Below are positions 35,403 through 45,047 of a stretch of 64,000 nucleotides of DNA, piece by piece. The notes under the pieces were generated by a model. It was not told where the DNA came from, made no database searches, and saw only the letters and a list, made by a program, of their open reading frames with translations. The position numbers and the translations under genes are program-made. This DNA comes from Furcasterigmium furcatum. Taxonomy: Eukaryota > Ascomycota > Sordariomycetes > Glomerellales > Plectosphaerellaceae. How positions within the stretch are numbered: the first letter of the stretch is position 1; each line of letters starts with the position of its first letter. The stretch spans positions 4,862,082 to 4,926,081 of the forward strand of contig BCIA01000004.1 of NCBI GenBank assembly GCA_001599815.1, in the 5' to 3' direction.

Positions 35403-36833
35403 TTACTCGAAGAAAATCGGGTTCGTCATGCCAATGAGAGACCCGGTCGAGTTGCGAACCTCAACACGGAGGAACTGCAGCTGCTTCTCCACGACGAGGA
35501 CATTCGCGGTGCCGTTGGCAATGGTCTCGTTGCGGAGGTATCCCTCCTCGGAGACCCAAGAAGCCTTCAGGCCGCTCAGCCCGATGGTCTCCAGACGAGC
35601 CTCCAGACCCTCCGTGCCGGCCTTGATAACATCACCAGTCTGCGCATGGACGCCGTCACCCTGGACGGTGAAGTCGATCTCCATCTCCGGAGAGTCGACA
35701 ATATAAACGCGGCGCCTCTTGACGCCCTCCACGATGGAGGCGGAGCTCAGGGTGCGGGCCTTGACGTAAGTCGTGGGCTTGCCGATCATGCTCGGAGGGT
35801 GGTGCGTGTCGCTGCCGCCGATGGCGGTCATGCGGTGGCCCTTGACGAGGAGGCTCTGCCAGAGCGCCAGGGCGGGCTCGTTCAGGTCAGTCTCGGCATA
35901 GCCGTTCCACACCTCCATGGCATCGTTATGCTTGTACTCGTGGTCCAGGTTCCACAGGCACTCCTTGCAGTCCATGTACGGGTGGTTGACGGACACGAAG
36001 CCACCGGAGCGGCGGACCTCCTCGGCGGCAGCGGCATAGCCCGTGCTGTTGGGCCCGTACCGCCACTCGATGGTCTGGCCGCGCTCGATGCCGATCGCCT
36101 GCCAGTGACCGAAGCGGCTGGTGACCTCCATACCGCGGCCGACGAGCATGTCGTCGGGAGCCCAGACGCCGAGGACGTCGTTGCCAGAGTGCTGGTTGTG
36201 CTCGGCGAAGTAGAAGAAGTCGAGGTCCTGCTTCTGGGCGTTGGCGACCTGCTCCTCAGGCAGCCAGGTGCCGTCCGAGTAGATGCTGTGGACGTGGAAG
36301 TCGCCGCGGAGCCAGACCTCGCCATCGTCGTCGAGCCTTGCGCGGCGCTTCTCGTCCAGGCCCAGATCCGTGGAGGCGAAATTGGGGACGAAGCGCTCAT
36401 CGGCAGGAGCGTGGCCGTAGGTAAGCGTGGCGTTCCATTCGAAACCGCCCTCCTCCACGGCCCTGGGTCCGAAGACGAGGTGCCAGGTGCCGTGGGCGAT
36501 GGGGCCGGAGATGTAGTTCGGGGTCGTCCAGCCATTGGAGAGGGTGAAGGTGTCGAGGAGGGCGAAGGACCAGCCGCGGAATCCAGTGGTGCCGTTGTTC
36601 TCCTGGGCGACCTGGTATCCGCGCTCATCGAAGAGGCCGATGTCAAGGACGTTGACGTCCTTGTTGGGGTATGAGTAGTCGACACGGATGGATGTCACGC
36701 CAGGCTTGACCTCGAAAGGCACGTAGATCCAGTCAGAGACCTGGCTGGGATCGACATGGCCCGTGAGGACTTCACGGTCAGCGCAAGCTGCCGCGACGAG
36801 GCTCACCGGAAGCAGAAGGTACGAGAGTCTCAT
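35403..36833 (-). CDS. Secreted PHP-domain metallohydrolase (CehA/McbA-like)
   Basis: Single exon, 476 residues from ATG 36833; this start was chosen over an in-frame upstream frame because it begins a good signal peptide (MRLSYLLLPVSLVAAACA). Residues 20-165 form a beta-rich N-terminal domain. The PHP metal-site motifs then appear in order: GDFHVHSIYSDG (His180, His182), FAEHNQ, SVNHP and GGSDTHHP. These match the CehA/McbA branch of the polymerase-and-histidinol-phosphatase superfamily, whose bacterial members hydrolyse phosphoesters or carbamates using bound metals. Secretion suggests a role in nutrient scavenging (for example phosphate esters) or in detoxifying an external compound; neither is shown. 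No introns and a family best known from bacteria make horizontal origin possible. Confidence 0.88.
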   Translation of the reverse strand: MRLSYLLLPVSLVAAACADREVLTGHVDPSQVSDWIYVPFEVKPGVTSIRVDYSYPNKDVNVLDIGLFDERGYQVAQENNGTTGFRGWSFALLDTFTLSNGWTTPNYISGPIAHGTWHLVFGPRAVEEGGFEWNATLTYGHAPADERFVPNFASTDLGLDEKRRARLDDDGEVWLRGDFHVHSIYSDGTWLPEEQVANAQKQDLDFFYFAEHNQHSGNDVLGVWAPDDMLVGRGMEVTSRFGHWQAIGIERGQTIEWRYGPNSTGYAAAAEEVRRSGGFVSVNHPYMDCKECLWNLDHEYKHNDAMEVWNGYAETDLNEPALALWQSLLVKGHRMTAIGGSDTHHPPSMIGKPTTYVKARTLSSASIVEGVKRRRVYIVDSPEMEIDFTVQGDGVHAQTGDVIKAGTEGLEARLETIGLSGLKASWVSEEGYLRNETIANGTANVLVVEKQLQFLRVEVRNSTGSLIGMTNPIFFE

Positions 36834-39172
36834 GATGGACAAGAGTCTGATATCTTGGCCTGGTTCGCAGTCGTGAGGGGTTACACACACACACTTACAC
36901 GGAGTCGGCAGCGACATTTGATCTGCTTTAATACTTTTGTGCGACCCATGAAGTCACGGTGAGCACGTTCCCTGCATGGTTCAGTAACATCCAGAACTTT
37001 GGTTATTCCATGCGTCTTCGATAAATGTTCGTGCCAGTCAAGTTGAGTTGCCCTTCCACGTGCGCGCTGATGTTCCCCGGTCCCAGGCCGTTCTGCGCCG
37101 GAATCCCACCCGTCGCCCCAACACCAACGTCATCACGTCGTTCCCATATAGGAAGTTATCTGCATGAATGAAACCATAACTCTTCTTCAGTGGGAACTTA
37201 GTCTCTGACAGAAGGCCCTTAGCGCGTTCATGAGCCGGGATGCAGCCAACACGTGCTGGGGGATAGGCGCGATAGTTGGAGAGTCTGGGCCTTTTGCGGG
37301 GCTTCTGCAGACTGAGGGGACGAAAGAGGAGAACCTGGCAGTGGGTTACACGGATCGGCAGGGCCCGCGTCAGACAAGACGTTGAGAATTGAACTCGAAT
37401 AAACCCTCAAATGGCCGGGTCATCCATGTTTGGCCAACCTTGGAAGTCTCAATTGGGTATTTTCTCCGGGTAAGATCGAGCGGGGAGTGATGTCGAGGAA
37501 CCGATTCTTGACAGTGATGGCCCTCAACTCTCTCCTAACTCGGCCTTTGGTCAGATGAAATTTTACTCACGTTCACAATTTTTAAGTTGGTTTCTCTCAT
37601 GAAGCTAGACTCACTTATCGTTGTTTAGTAAAGACCGAGTTGACTCTTCTGAGCGTGAGTGTGTGACCATGCCACGCACGATCCATACCGCGGCCAGCAT
37701 CACGAACTTGCAACTTGCCATCACGTCAAAGTTGCGTAAAATTATCTCCCTGATCACTCTTCGGATGGCTAGCGGGCGAAAAAGGCGATTCCGCCACTTT
37801 TACGACCACCCGCCCGTCACCCGGTCGCGCAACGCCAGGGTGAGTGTGTGATCCCAGGCTATGGTGTATTTGGGCAATTCAAATCGACTACAGAGAACTC
37901 CATCCCCTCAGCACTACTAAACATTGCTTTAACTATGCCGTGAAAAAGGAGATATGCTTTTAATATTATCGAGCAGGAGCTTCCGATTGACTCGTATCTT
38001 TTCTTGGTTGCCTAGGAAAGGGGCCTTCAACCTGCATTCTCAACTGTGTTATTTTCGACGCAGACTCATCGTCGATTTGTATCGTTTATATCTCAACAGC
38101 TCAAAACAATATAATCTGAAGATGGTGCTGCGGCGTGCGTGCGGGCTGAACATTGAGCCAGGAGCAGCCTCGATCTTCCCTTGCACTCTGCCTCTGCCCC
38201 ACGACACGTCCGGGTACCGAAACAATGGCGGGTTGCCTCTCAACCTCTGCAGTTCATCAACAACCTGGGCGCCAGTGGCAAGTGTCATGATGGGCAAATC
38301 TTCCTTTGGGATGCCCTTCAGTGACGAGGGCAGATTTCTGCTTCGGTTACGAGATGCCTGCTGGTGAATCTGGCTTGGCGAAAGAGTGGATAGGTAGTCA
38401 AGAGATAGCCAGTGTATGTGAGTAGGCAAGAAAGCGATCATAAGCTTCGATCAGCTGGTTAAGTACCTAGACTAAACGTACAGAAGAAGAATATTAAATG
38501 AGCTGGCTCTTCTGACAAGAGCACTCTGATGATTCACACTTTGGGTACAGAGACGGCGCCTAGGCCACCGCAAATCGCACCCTTGTTGCCCGAGCAGGGT
38601 GCCATTCTGGGCGGAACATAGATGCAAGACTAAGTGATAGGCGGCGGCAAGCACTGCTCCTTACGAAGCAGAAACTAGAGCAAGCGGACGGAACTCGATA
38701 TCAAAAAGCGCCAATCAACTTTCCCATCATGGCTTTCTCTACATGCATAGCCCCAGAGGCCGTGGGAGCCTAGCCGCCTAGGCTAGATGGGCAGCCAAAT
38801 TTCGCTGCCTAGTATTCGTGATATCAGGGTATCCTTCTGAGTGTTGCCACCTTTGGCCTGGACCGTTGTTGGGGTATTCCCATTCAAGGTTAACCGGCCG
38901 CGAGATGCATATGCGCCTTTCCCTCTCATTCGCTGTCTATACGAGCTGTGGATCCACGATTTCGGAACCCCTGCCTCATCGATGTCCAGATACAATTCGA
39001 AGATGGCCGCTTATAAGTCCTGCGTTCGCTCGGTCAAACCAGTGCCATGACCAGTTTTCGTTTAGACACCCAATGACCAGTCTGACAGCAGAAGCGCCTC
39101 GCTCAATTCATCTTCCTACTTCCTACCATCACTTGAAAACTCTGCAAAATCTCAAGAAACCAGCTAGCAGTT
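36834..39172. other. Gene-poor, AT-richer intergenic region
   Basis: 2.3 kb with no supported gene and visibly more A/T than the flanks, especially 37500-38100 and 38450-39050. ORFs are short and conflicting. It might be an old, mutated repeat, but no terminal repeats or transposase remnants were recognised. Confidence 0.4.
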
Positions 39173-40765
39173 ATGCGTGTCCCAGACGGCCAACGTAAGC
39201 GGACTTTCCAGCCCAAGACAAGGAGTGGCTGTATCACTTGCAAGTGAGTTTTCTGACTAGCGACTGGCCAGCTCAAGGAAATGGCAACTGACATCCAATT
39301 CTCCAGGCGGAGGCGAGTCAAGTGCGACGAGGCCAAGCCTGCTTGCAACAAATGTGTCAAACATGGCACGGTGTGCGAGGGATACCCGCCCCCCAAACCG
39401 CCGTCTCTGGCCTCGCGCCCCCTCGTACATATTGCTCCTCGAAACAGCCCGCACACAACCACCCTGTTCCAGACCCCGGAGAATCCTCTCGGGGTTAGAT
39501 TCTGGAACCAAACCGATTACGCCTACTTCCAGAGCTTCAGAGAGAAGACCACAAGCATCTTGGTGGGCCCCTTCCAGGATACGCTTTGGACCCGCGTCAT
39601 CCTGCAGGCTTGCCACGACGAGGTTGCCCTCCGTGCCCTCGTCATGTCTATTGGCGCGCTTCAGCTCTCCTACGGTGACGCCCGCGCAGATCTGCGATGC
39701 ATTTCAGGCCGGACGCCGAACGCCCACAGGCTATACGCCCTCGAGCGGTACAACAAGGCCATTGCCGGTGTCCAAAAGATAGCTCATTCCGGGGACCAAG
39801 GCGCGGTGCGCAAGACTCTCGTCGCCTCGATGCTCATCTACTGTTTCGAGAACATGTACTCGGGGCCAGATGCGGCCATATCTCACTTGATTAGCGCGCT
39901 TCGCTATATGAGCAGAGAGCTCTCGAGGTATCGAGCCTACAGCCACCTGCGCACCGCCTCGCCTACGCCCGATCTCGAAGACGAACTTGTGGCGGCATTT
40001 GTCCGCCTGGACGGCGGTATTATCGGGCGCCCGGATACGTGGGGAACTACCCGCTACGACCGCAGTTTTATCCTGAAGTGCGACTTCTCCGAGGCGGCCG
40101 TGCCGGCTGCCTTCGCTGACATTGTCGAGGCGAGAAATTATCTCGAACAGTTCGACTTCGTGGCTCTACCAGAGGTGACCGAAATCTGGGCCGCCGCTCT
40201 AGGCGGCCAGCAGGCGGAGGACCCAGTGACCATCTCCAGGGCCAGGCTAGCCGTCTGTAAGCAGATGTCACTCAACCATCAACTTTGGCTCGCAGCGTAC
40301 CAGCCGATCTTCAGGAGTGCCGAGGCTTCTCGGGCGGCAGGCGGACCGTTCGTTGCCGAGTACACCCTCCTTGTTAAAGCGCTTGGGACGGTTATCGCGG
40401 CCCAGATAGTATGGTCATCCATCGACAACGAGAACCCCGAGGACCCCCCATGGCTCAGTCGAGATATGGTTAGGGATTCTGAGTCGGTTCTCTCCCTGGC
40501 GGAAATCATTTCCGCCGAGCCCGACTTCTCGAGAGGGTTCATATGGCATTGTAACTTGGTGCCTGCGGTCTTTGCCGTCATGATGCTCGGCCCAACAGTG
40601 GGCTTGCGTCGTAGAGCCCTCGATATGATGAAATCTTTCAGGCCGAGGCGGGAGAATACATGGGACAGCACTTCGCTCGCAATGATCGGAGAAGGAGCCC
40701 TGCAGATGTGTCAGACGGATGAGGTCAGCTATTTTCGTCATCTGAAGCTGCAGGACCCGGAGTAA
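39173..40765 (+). CDS. Zn2Cys6 fungal-specific transcription factor
   Basis: Two exons, 39173-39243 and 39307-40765, giving 509 residues. The intron (39244-39306, GTGAGT...CTCCAG) lies within the zinc cluster and its removal yields Cys20-x2-Cys23-x6-Cys30-x6-Cys37-x2-Cys40-x6-Cys47 after a basic start (RKRTFQPKTRSGC). Residues 75-500 form the helical DUF3468-like/fungal_trans_2 region common in this class, including a WTRVILQACHDE segment. Expected role: nuclear transcriptional regulator with unknown inducer. Neighbours are an alpha/beta hydrolase (convergent, 233 bp) and a flavin monooxygenase beyond it, but nothing in the sequence links their regulation. Confidence 0.92.
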
Positions 40766-40998
40766 TTCTCGGTTTGCGTCCCATTTGCGACTCTTCTTAT
40801 CTTGGAACTCGTACCACTACGGTCCTAGCCGAGATACATGCATAGGTATGGAGGGTATTTGATCACGTCACAGATGTTCAGGTGCCGTCACATGTGCCGA
40901 GAGCAGGAGAAACACCACATATATGGACGTAATCGTCTGCACCAGCAAAGAAGGCGTCGCAATTTACAATGACTCGTGTGTCTAGGTACATGAAATGA

Positions 40999-41931
40999 TT
41001 AGAAAATGTCTTGGATTGTCTGGAGAGGCCTCCTTGCGACAACAGCCGACTTTGACGTGTTACAGTGCCAGCCCACCGCAGAACGGATGAAATCCACAAT
41101 GTCATCGATCTCGTCCGGAATTCTGTACCAGTGCCCCAGGCCCTGGTAACACTTCCACCGAACCTCGTACCCCGCGCGACTCATGGTTCCAGCTGCAGCC
41201 TCTCCCCTGGACCAAGGCACCTTCTCGTCCTCGCTGCCATGGCCTAAGAATATCGGCGTCAGGTGAGCCGTTTTCTCGAGGCTGGGATCCTCCCACTCAG
41301 GCAGGCCGAGGAGGTCTCGTTCAAACATGGATGCTCTCACGGCCGGCTCATGGGGGACTTCATCTTCCTCCGGAGCAAAAGGGTCATCGGGATCAAGTTC
41401 ATCATCGGAAGGTCCGCCAATGGCGTCGTCGATGTCTTCGCAGAAAGGGAGGTAGCCACTCATCCCGATAAATCCGCCGATGGGGTGGTCCAGGCAGAGC
41501 AGGACCGAGAGGGAGGTCGCACAGCCTTGACTCAGCCCGCCCAGGATGATGTTTTCCCGGGGGATGTTGTTCACCTCGTGTTCCTGCCTGAGAAGATCGA
41601 GAACATCGGCAGCAGAGACTGATAGCCCCGGTATCTGTATTCCCTTCCGGTGCGGCGGGTCTTCCGGGCGGACTGTGTCGAACCATTGTGTGAGGACGGC
41701 TCGGCGAAAAGCAGTCGCCCGGCCACGTCGAGCAGTCGGGAAGATGAACTTTGCGCCGGGTAGGAGTTGAGGCAGCGTCAAATTGTCTGAGGAGACCCCT
41801 GTCTCGATCAATTCTCCGCCAAACTTCTCGCCGTTGGAGCCGAGGCCATGGAGGAGGATGAGAGTGTGGGTATGTGCCGAAGTTGGCTCGACCACAAAGG
41901 GCGGCGGTGATTGGGGGGCTGATGGAGCCAT
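40999..41931 (-). CDS. Carboxylesterase / acyl-protein-thioesterase-like alpha/beta hydrolase
   Basis: Single exon, 310 residues. The phospholipase/carboxylesterase family (PF02230) pattern is clear: LILLHGLGSNGE near the N-terminus, the nucleophile elbow GGLSQG (Ser134), the acidic residue in GHGSEDEKVPW and the catalytic His in GLGHWY near the end. An acidic insert (about 180-205, Asp/Glu/Pro-rich) follows the nucleophile strand. There is no signal peptide, so it should be cytosolic. Possible roles are deacylation of palmitoylated proteins or hydrolysis of small esters. It is longer than the usual 220-240 residues of acyl-protein thioesterases, because of the insert and the C-terminal tail. 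Confidence 0.9.
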   Translation of the reverse strand: MAPSAPQSPPPFVVEPTSAHTHTLILLHGLGSNGEKFGGELIETGVSSDNLTLPQLLPGAKFIFPTARRGRATAFRRAVLTQWFDTVRPEDPPHRKGIQIPGLSVSAADVLDLLRQEHEVNNIPRENIILGGLSQGCATSLSVLLCLDHPIGGFIGMSGYLPFCEDIDDAIGGPSDDELDPDDPFAPEEDEVPHEPAVRASMFERDLLGLPEWEDPSLEKTAHLTPIFLGHGSEDEKVPWSRGEAAAGTMSRAGYEVRWKCYQGLGHWYRIPDEIDDIVDFIRSAVGWHCNTSKSAVVARRPLQTIQDIF

Positions 41932-42647
41932 GATGGGCGAAGAGTAATGCGCGTCGAAGTTTTGGTGTTGAATTGATTGTGATGTTTATGACGAAGTCCT
42001 TGTGGTGGCTCGAAGTGAGGTTGCATGAGGCTAGACGCGGGTACTGAGGCCAAATTTCTGTTTCTGGCTGATGATGCGCCAGGCAACGAGGGATGGTTCA
42101 AAGACTCCATCATTGGCTCAACAACTATGGACGACTATGAGCTGAAGAAGACTGGTTGGAGAACCTCCTACTTCTCGAATAGGGCAGAGGGCAAAATGTG
42201 GTTGACATGTATCGACATAGTTGTAGTGTCATGTTTGCCGATAGAGAGCCCCAGGTCCGGTTAAGCGACGCAATCGCCTCGAGCATCGACCGAGTTAGGG
42301 CGGGAAGATGGAGTACCCCGAACTGGTCGGATTGTTGTCGGGGCTTTGGGTCCTAGAAAGTTGGGGTCTGTCCAATTATTCTAGTAAGTACTCAGTAAGC
42401 TGCTCTTCTGAGTGTCGTACGTTAGGATACCGACATCCGCGGGTGAAGGGATGGCGTGATCCTCCGGCATCTGTCGCAAGATTTCGCCATCGTGATAATG
42501 GAGATGATGAATAATTCACCCAACTTCAAGAGGGGAACTCGGGAGCAGATCGGGGATTTATTAAAAGGTCGGGGATTAATGTAAGATGCCCAGACCTTCC
42601 TGTTCTCAGTCTGAATCAAGCCTCACATCTTCTTGTCTGCCGCCGCC
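41932..42647. other. Intergenic, divergent promoter of hydrolase and monooxygenase
   Basis: 716 bp without a supported gene. A TATA-like box (tttattaaaagg, 42557-42567) lies 80-90 bp before the monooxygenase ATG. Confidence 0.45.
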
Positions 42648-43721
42648 ATGCCTACAGAATTCATTAGCCTCACTTTCCCCAATGCCTCGACGGAACTCAA
42701 CCCCATTCCCGGGGCGGGGATCGACCCGGACTACCTCATCCGCTACGCGAGGAATCTAGATGACTACGGCTTCAACTACACTCTGGTCCCGTACGGCTCG
42801 TCCTCGTACGACCCATTTACCGTTGGCGCCACCATTGCCTCGGTGACCAAAAACATCAAGGTCGTCATCGCTCTCCGGCCCAACACCCTGTACCCTACCG
42901 TTGCCGCCAAGGCACTGGCCACTCTCGACCAGCTCAGCAGGGGCCGTGTTGTGGTGCACTTCATTGCCGGCGGCAGTGACGCGGACCAGGCTCGGGAAGG
43001 CGACTTTCTCAGCAAGGAGCAGCGCTACGAGCGGGAGGAGGAGTACATCAAGATCCTCCGCCGCGCCTGGGCCTCGCCCGAGCCCTTCGACTGGGACGGG
43101 AAGTACTACCAGTTCAAGGACTTCAGCAACCAGGTCCGCCCGACGAACGGGCACATCGATGTCTCAGTCGGTGGGTCCTCCGATGACGCCTATCGCATCG
43201 GCGGTTCCCTGGCCGACATCTTCGGCCTCTGGGGCGAGCCCCTGAAGGAGACCAAGGAGCAGATCGACCGCATCTACGCCGAGGCAGAGAAGGCAGGCCG
43301 CAAGGACCGGCCCAGAATCTGGGTGACCTTCCGGCCCATCGTCGCTGAGACGGACGACCTGGCATGGGCCAAGGCTTACCGCACCCTGGACGCGCTCAAG
43401 AGCAACAGTCCCAAGGGCACGGGCCTGAACGCTCCCACGGCCAGTGCGCCTCAGAATGTCGGCTCCCAGCGGCTGCTCGAGATTGCCAAGAAGGGAGACG
43501 TGCAGGATCGGGCACTCTGGTACCCGACGGTGACGGCGACGAACGCCCGGGGTGCGTCGACGGCGCTCGTCGGGTCGTACCAGACGATTGTTGACTCCAT
43601 CCTGGACTATGTCGACCTCGGGGCGGAGTTGATCTCGATCAGGGGGTATGATAACCTCAATGATGCCATCGACTACGGCCGGTACATCCTGCCAGGCGTG
43701 CGCGAGGTGTTGAAGAAGTGA
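42648..43721 (+). CDS. Luciferase-like flavin monooxygenase, alkanesulfonate monooxygenase (SsuD) type
   Basis: Single exon, 357 residues from ATG 42648. The fold is the bacterial-luciferase TIM barrel: an N-terminal strand (FISLTFPNAS), ATIASVTKNIKVVIALRP, and the diagnostic LDQLSRGRVVVHFIAGG segment, followed by ERYEREEEYIKILR-type helices (here QRYEREEEYIKILR) and VGGSSDDAYRIG. SsuD enzymes use reduced FMN and oxygen to desulfonate C1-C14 alkanesulfonates under sulfur limitation. A fungal homologue would likely serve the same purpose or oxidise another small molecule. No dedicated flavin reductase gene is adjacent in this window. The family is widespread in bacteria, so transfer is possible, but base use looks like that of the neighbours. 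Confidence 0.9.
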   Translation: MPTEFISLTFPNASTELNPIPGAGIDPDYLIRYARNLDDYGFNYTLVPYGSSSYDPFTVGATIASVTKNIKVVIALRPNTLYPTVAAKALATLDQLSRGRVVVHFIAGGSDADQAREGDFLSKEQRYEREEEYIKILRRAWASPEPFDWDGKYYQFKDFSNQVRPTNGHIDVSVGGSSDDAYRIGGSLADIFGLWGEPLKETKEQIDRIYAEAEKAGRKDRPRIWVTFRPIVAETDDLAWAKAYRTLDALKSNSPKGTGLNAPTASAPQNVGSQRLLEIAKKGDVQDRALWYPTVTATNARGASTALVGSYQTIVDSILDYVDLGAELISIRGYDNLNDAIDYGRYILPGVREVLKK

Positions 43722-45047
43722 GAGAGCGAGCAGACCGGAGGCTTGCAGGCTGCCACGTAGCTCAGCGTCCGTTTCAGACTCTGTCACGATAGTAGACGGT
43801 AGCAAATCAAGATATGACCGCATATGCTTTCTGATTAGTTGTCTTGCAGACAGGCCACCATGTGATTCTGACAGCGTGTGAGGCGGGATGCCGGAGGGAT
43901 GTGGAAGCTCCAGTCACCAAGGAACTAGACTTTCGCCAAATCACCCATAAATTTGATCAGCGATCTCTGCCAGGGCAGATCCACGATTTTGAGGATGTTG
44001 ACTAAACAAGACTATGAATTGTCCTGGTACAAAATTTCCGACATGGTGAAGCTAAGCTAATTTTGTCACCGGTATATTCAGCGTTCGGTACCTGGCGACG
44101 GTGTGAGAGGCTGATTAGGGCATCATTTCGTGCGATGAAAGCAAACAAGGGCAATACTACCCCAGAACTGCCCTCACACTCGGCTGCGAAGTGTTGGCAC
44201 GGAAACATATTGCCTGCCCGACCCGTCACGGGCGTTGGCGAACCAATATACGGGGCAAGGCAACCAATACTCTGCCTCAGACTGACCGGTGGCGTCGGCA
44301 TCCTGCAAGAAATTGCCCTTTGATGGTCCGAGACTCCCTTTCTACTGGCCCGGGGAACCTCCGGCTCCATGTCGCAATGATCTTCCTGACGACCTGCCAT
44401 GATTGTCTGCGAGCGCGCCGTCGCGGTCCTCTTGGCAAGCCCCTGGCATCTGGCAGGGGGTTGGCATCCACCGGCGGGCAAGGCTGAGACCGAATCAGGC
44501 ACGCAGCTGAAGTTACACAAACCTGAAAAGATTTCTCATCGCAGCAGGCACCCCTCCTTGTCGGTTTGGAGCCTCGCCTGATTCGTGAAAGCTCATTTGC
44601 TTGGTATTTGGACTGGCCAGGGGAGCTGGAGGGGCTGGTCCGCCGATGCGCGACGTGCAGACCTCGTTTGCATGTATTGTTGCTTTTCCCGCGTCGGAAC
44701 GAAGGTTGAGCCCTGGTTCTGGTCACTTCTCATCAGAATCACACCCACACACCGGTCAGAAATACACGCGCGTGAACTTGTTTGTGGTGAATGACATGTT
44801 ATCTCTAGCCGAGACGTGCCTAGGACCGTGCTTGTATCGGTGTCGTGTTGTTACGTTTCCGGACATAGTCTGCCGGTAGCGTTTGCAACTCTGCTCGGTA
44901 TAAAGGCCGACGCCAATTCCATCTGAGTGGTACGGACAGGCTCGTGTCGCTTCAAGTGCCAGCAATTTTTCCATGCAACACCTCGCCGGTTTACCATTCT
45001 GTTGAATCCTGATATCTTGTTGCCGCTACAGGCTCTACTCCATACCG
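43722..45047. other. Intergenic region upstream of Hsp70-like gene
   Basis: 1.3 kb with overlapping uninformative ORFs (for example 44002-44520 minus). A TATA box (tataaagg, 44899-44906) lies about 150 bp before the proposed ATG at 45048. Confidence 0.45.

Noticed and set aside
35646..36674. 342-codon plus-strand ORF opposite the PHP gene
   Set aside because: An antisense shadow of a gene with complete catalytic motifs.
44002..44520. 172-codon minus-strand ORF before the Hsp70-like gene
   Set aside because: Composition like random translation, overlapping ORFs in other frames, no recognisable domain.
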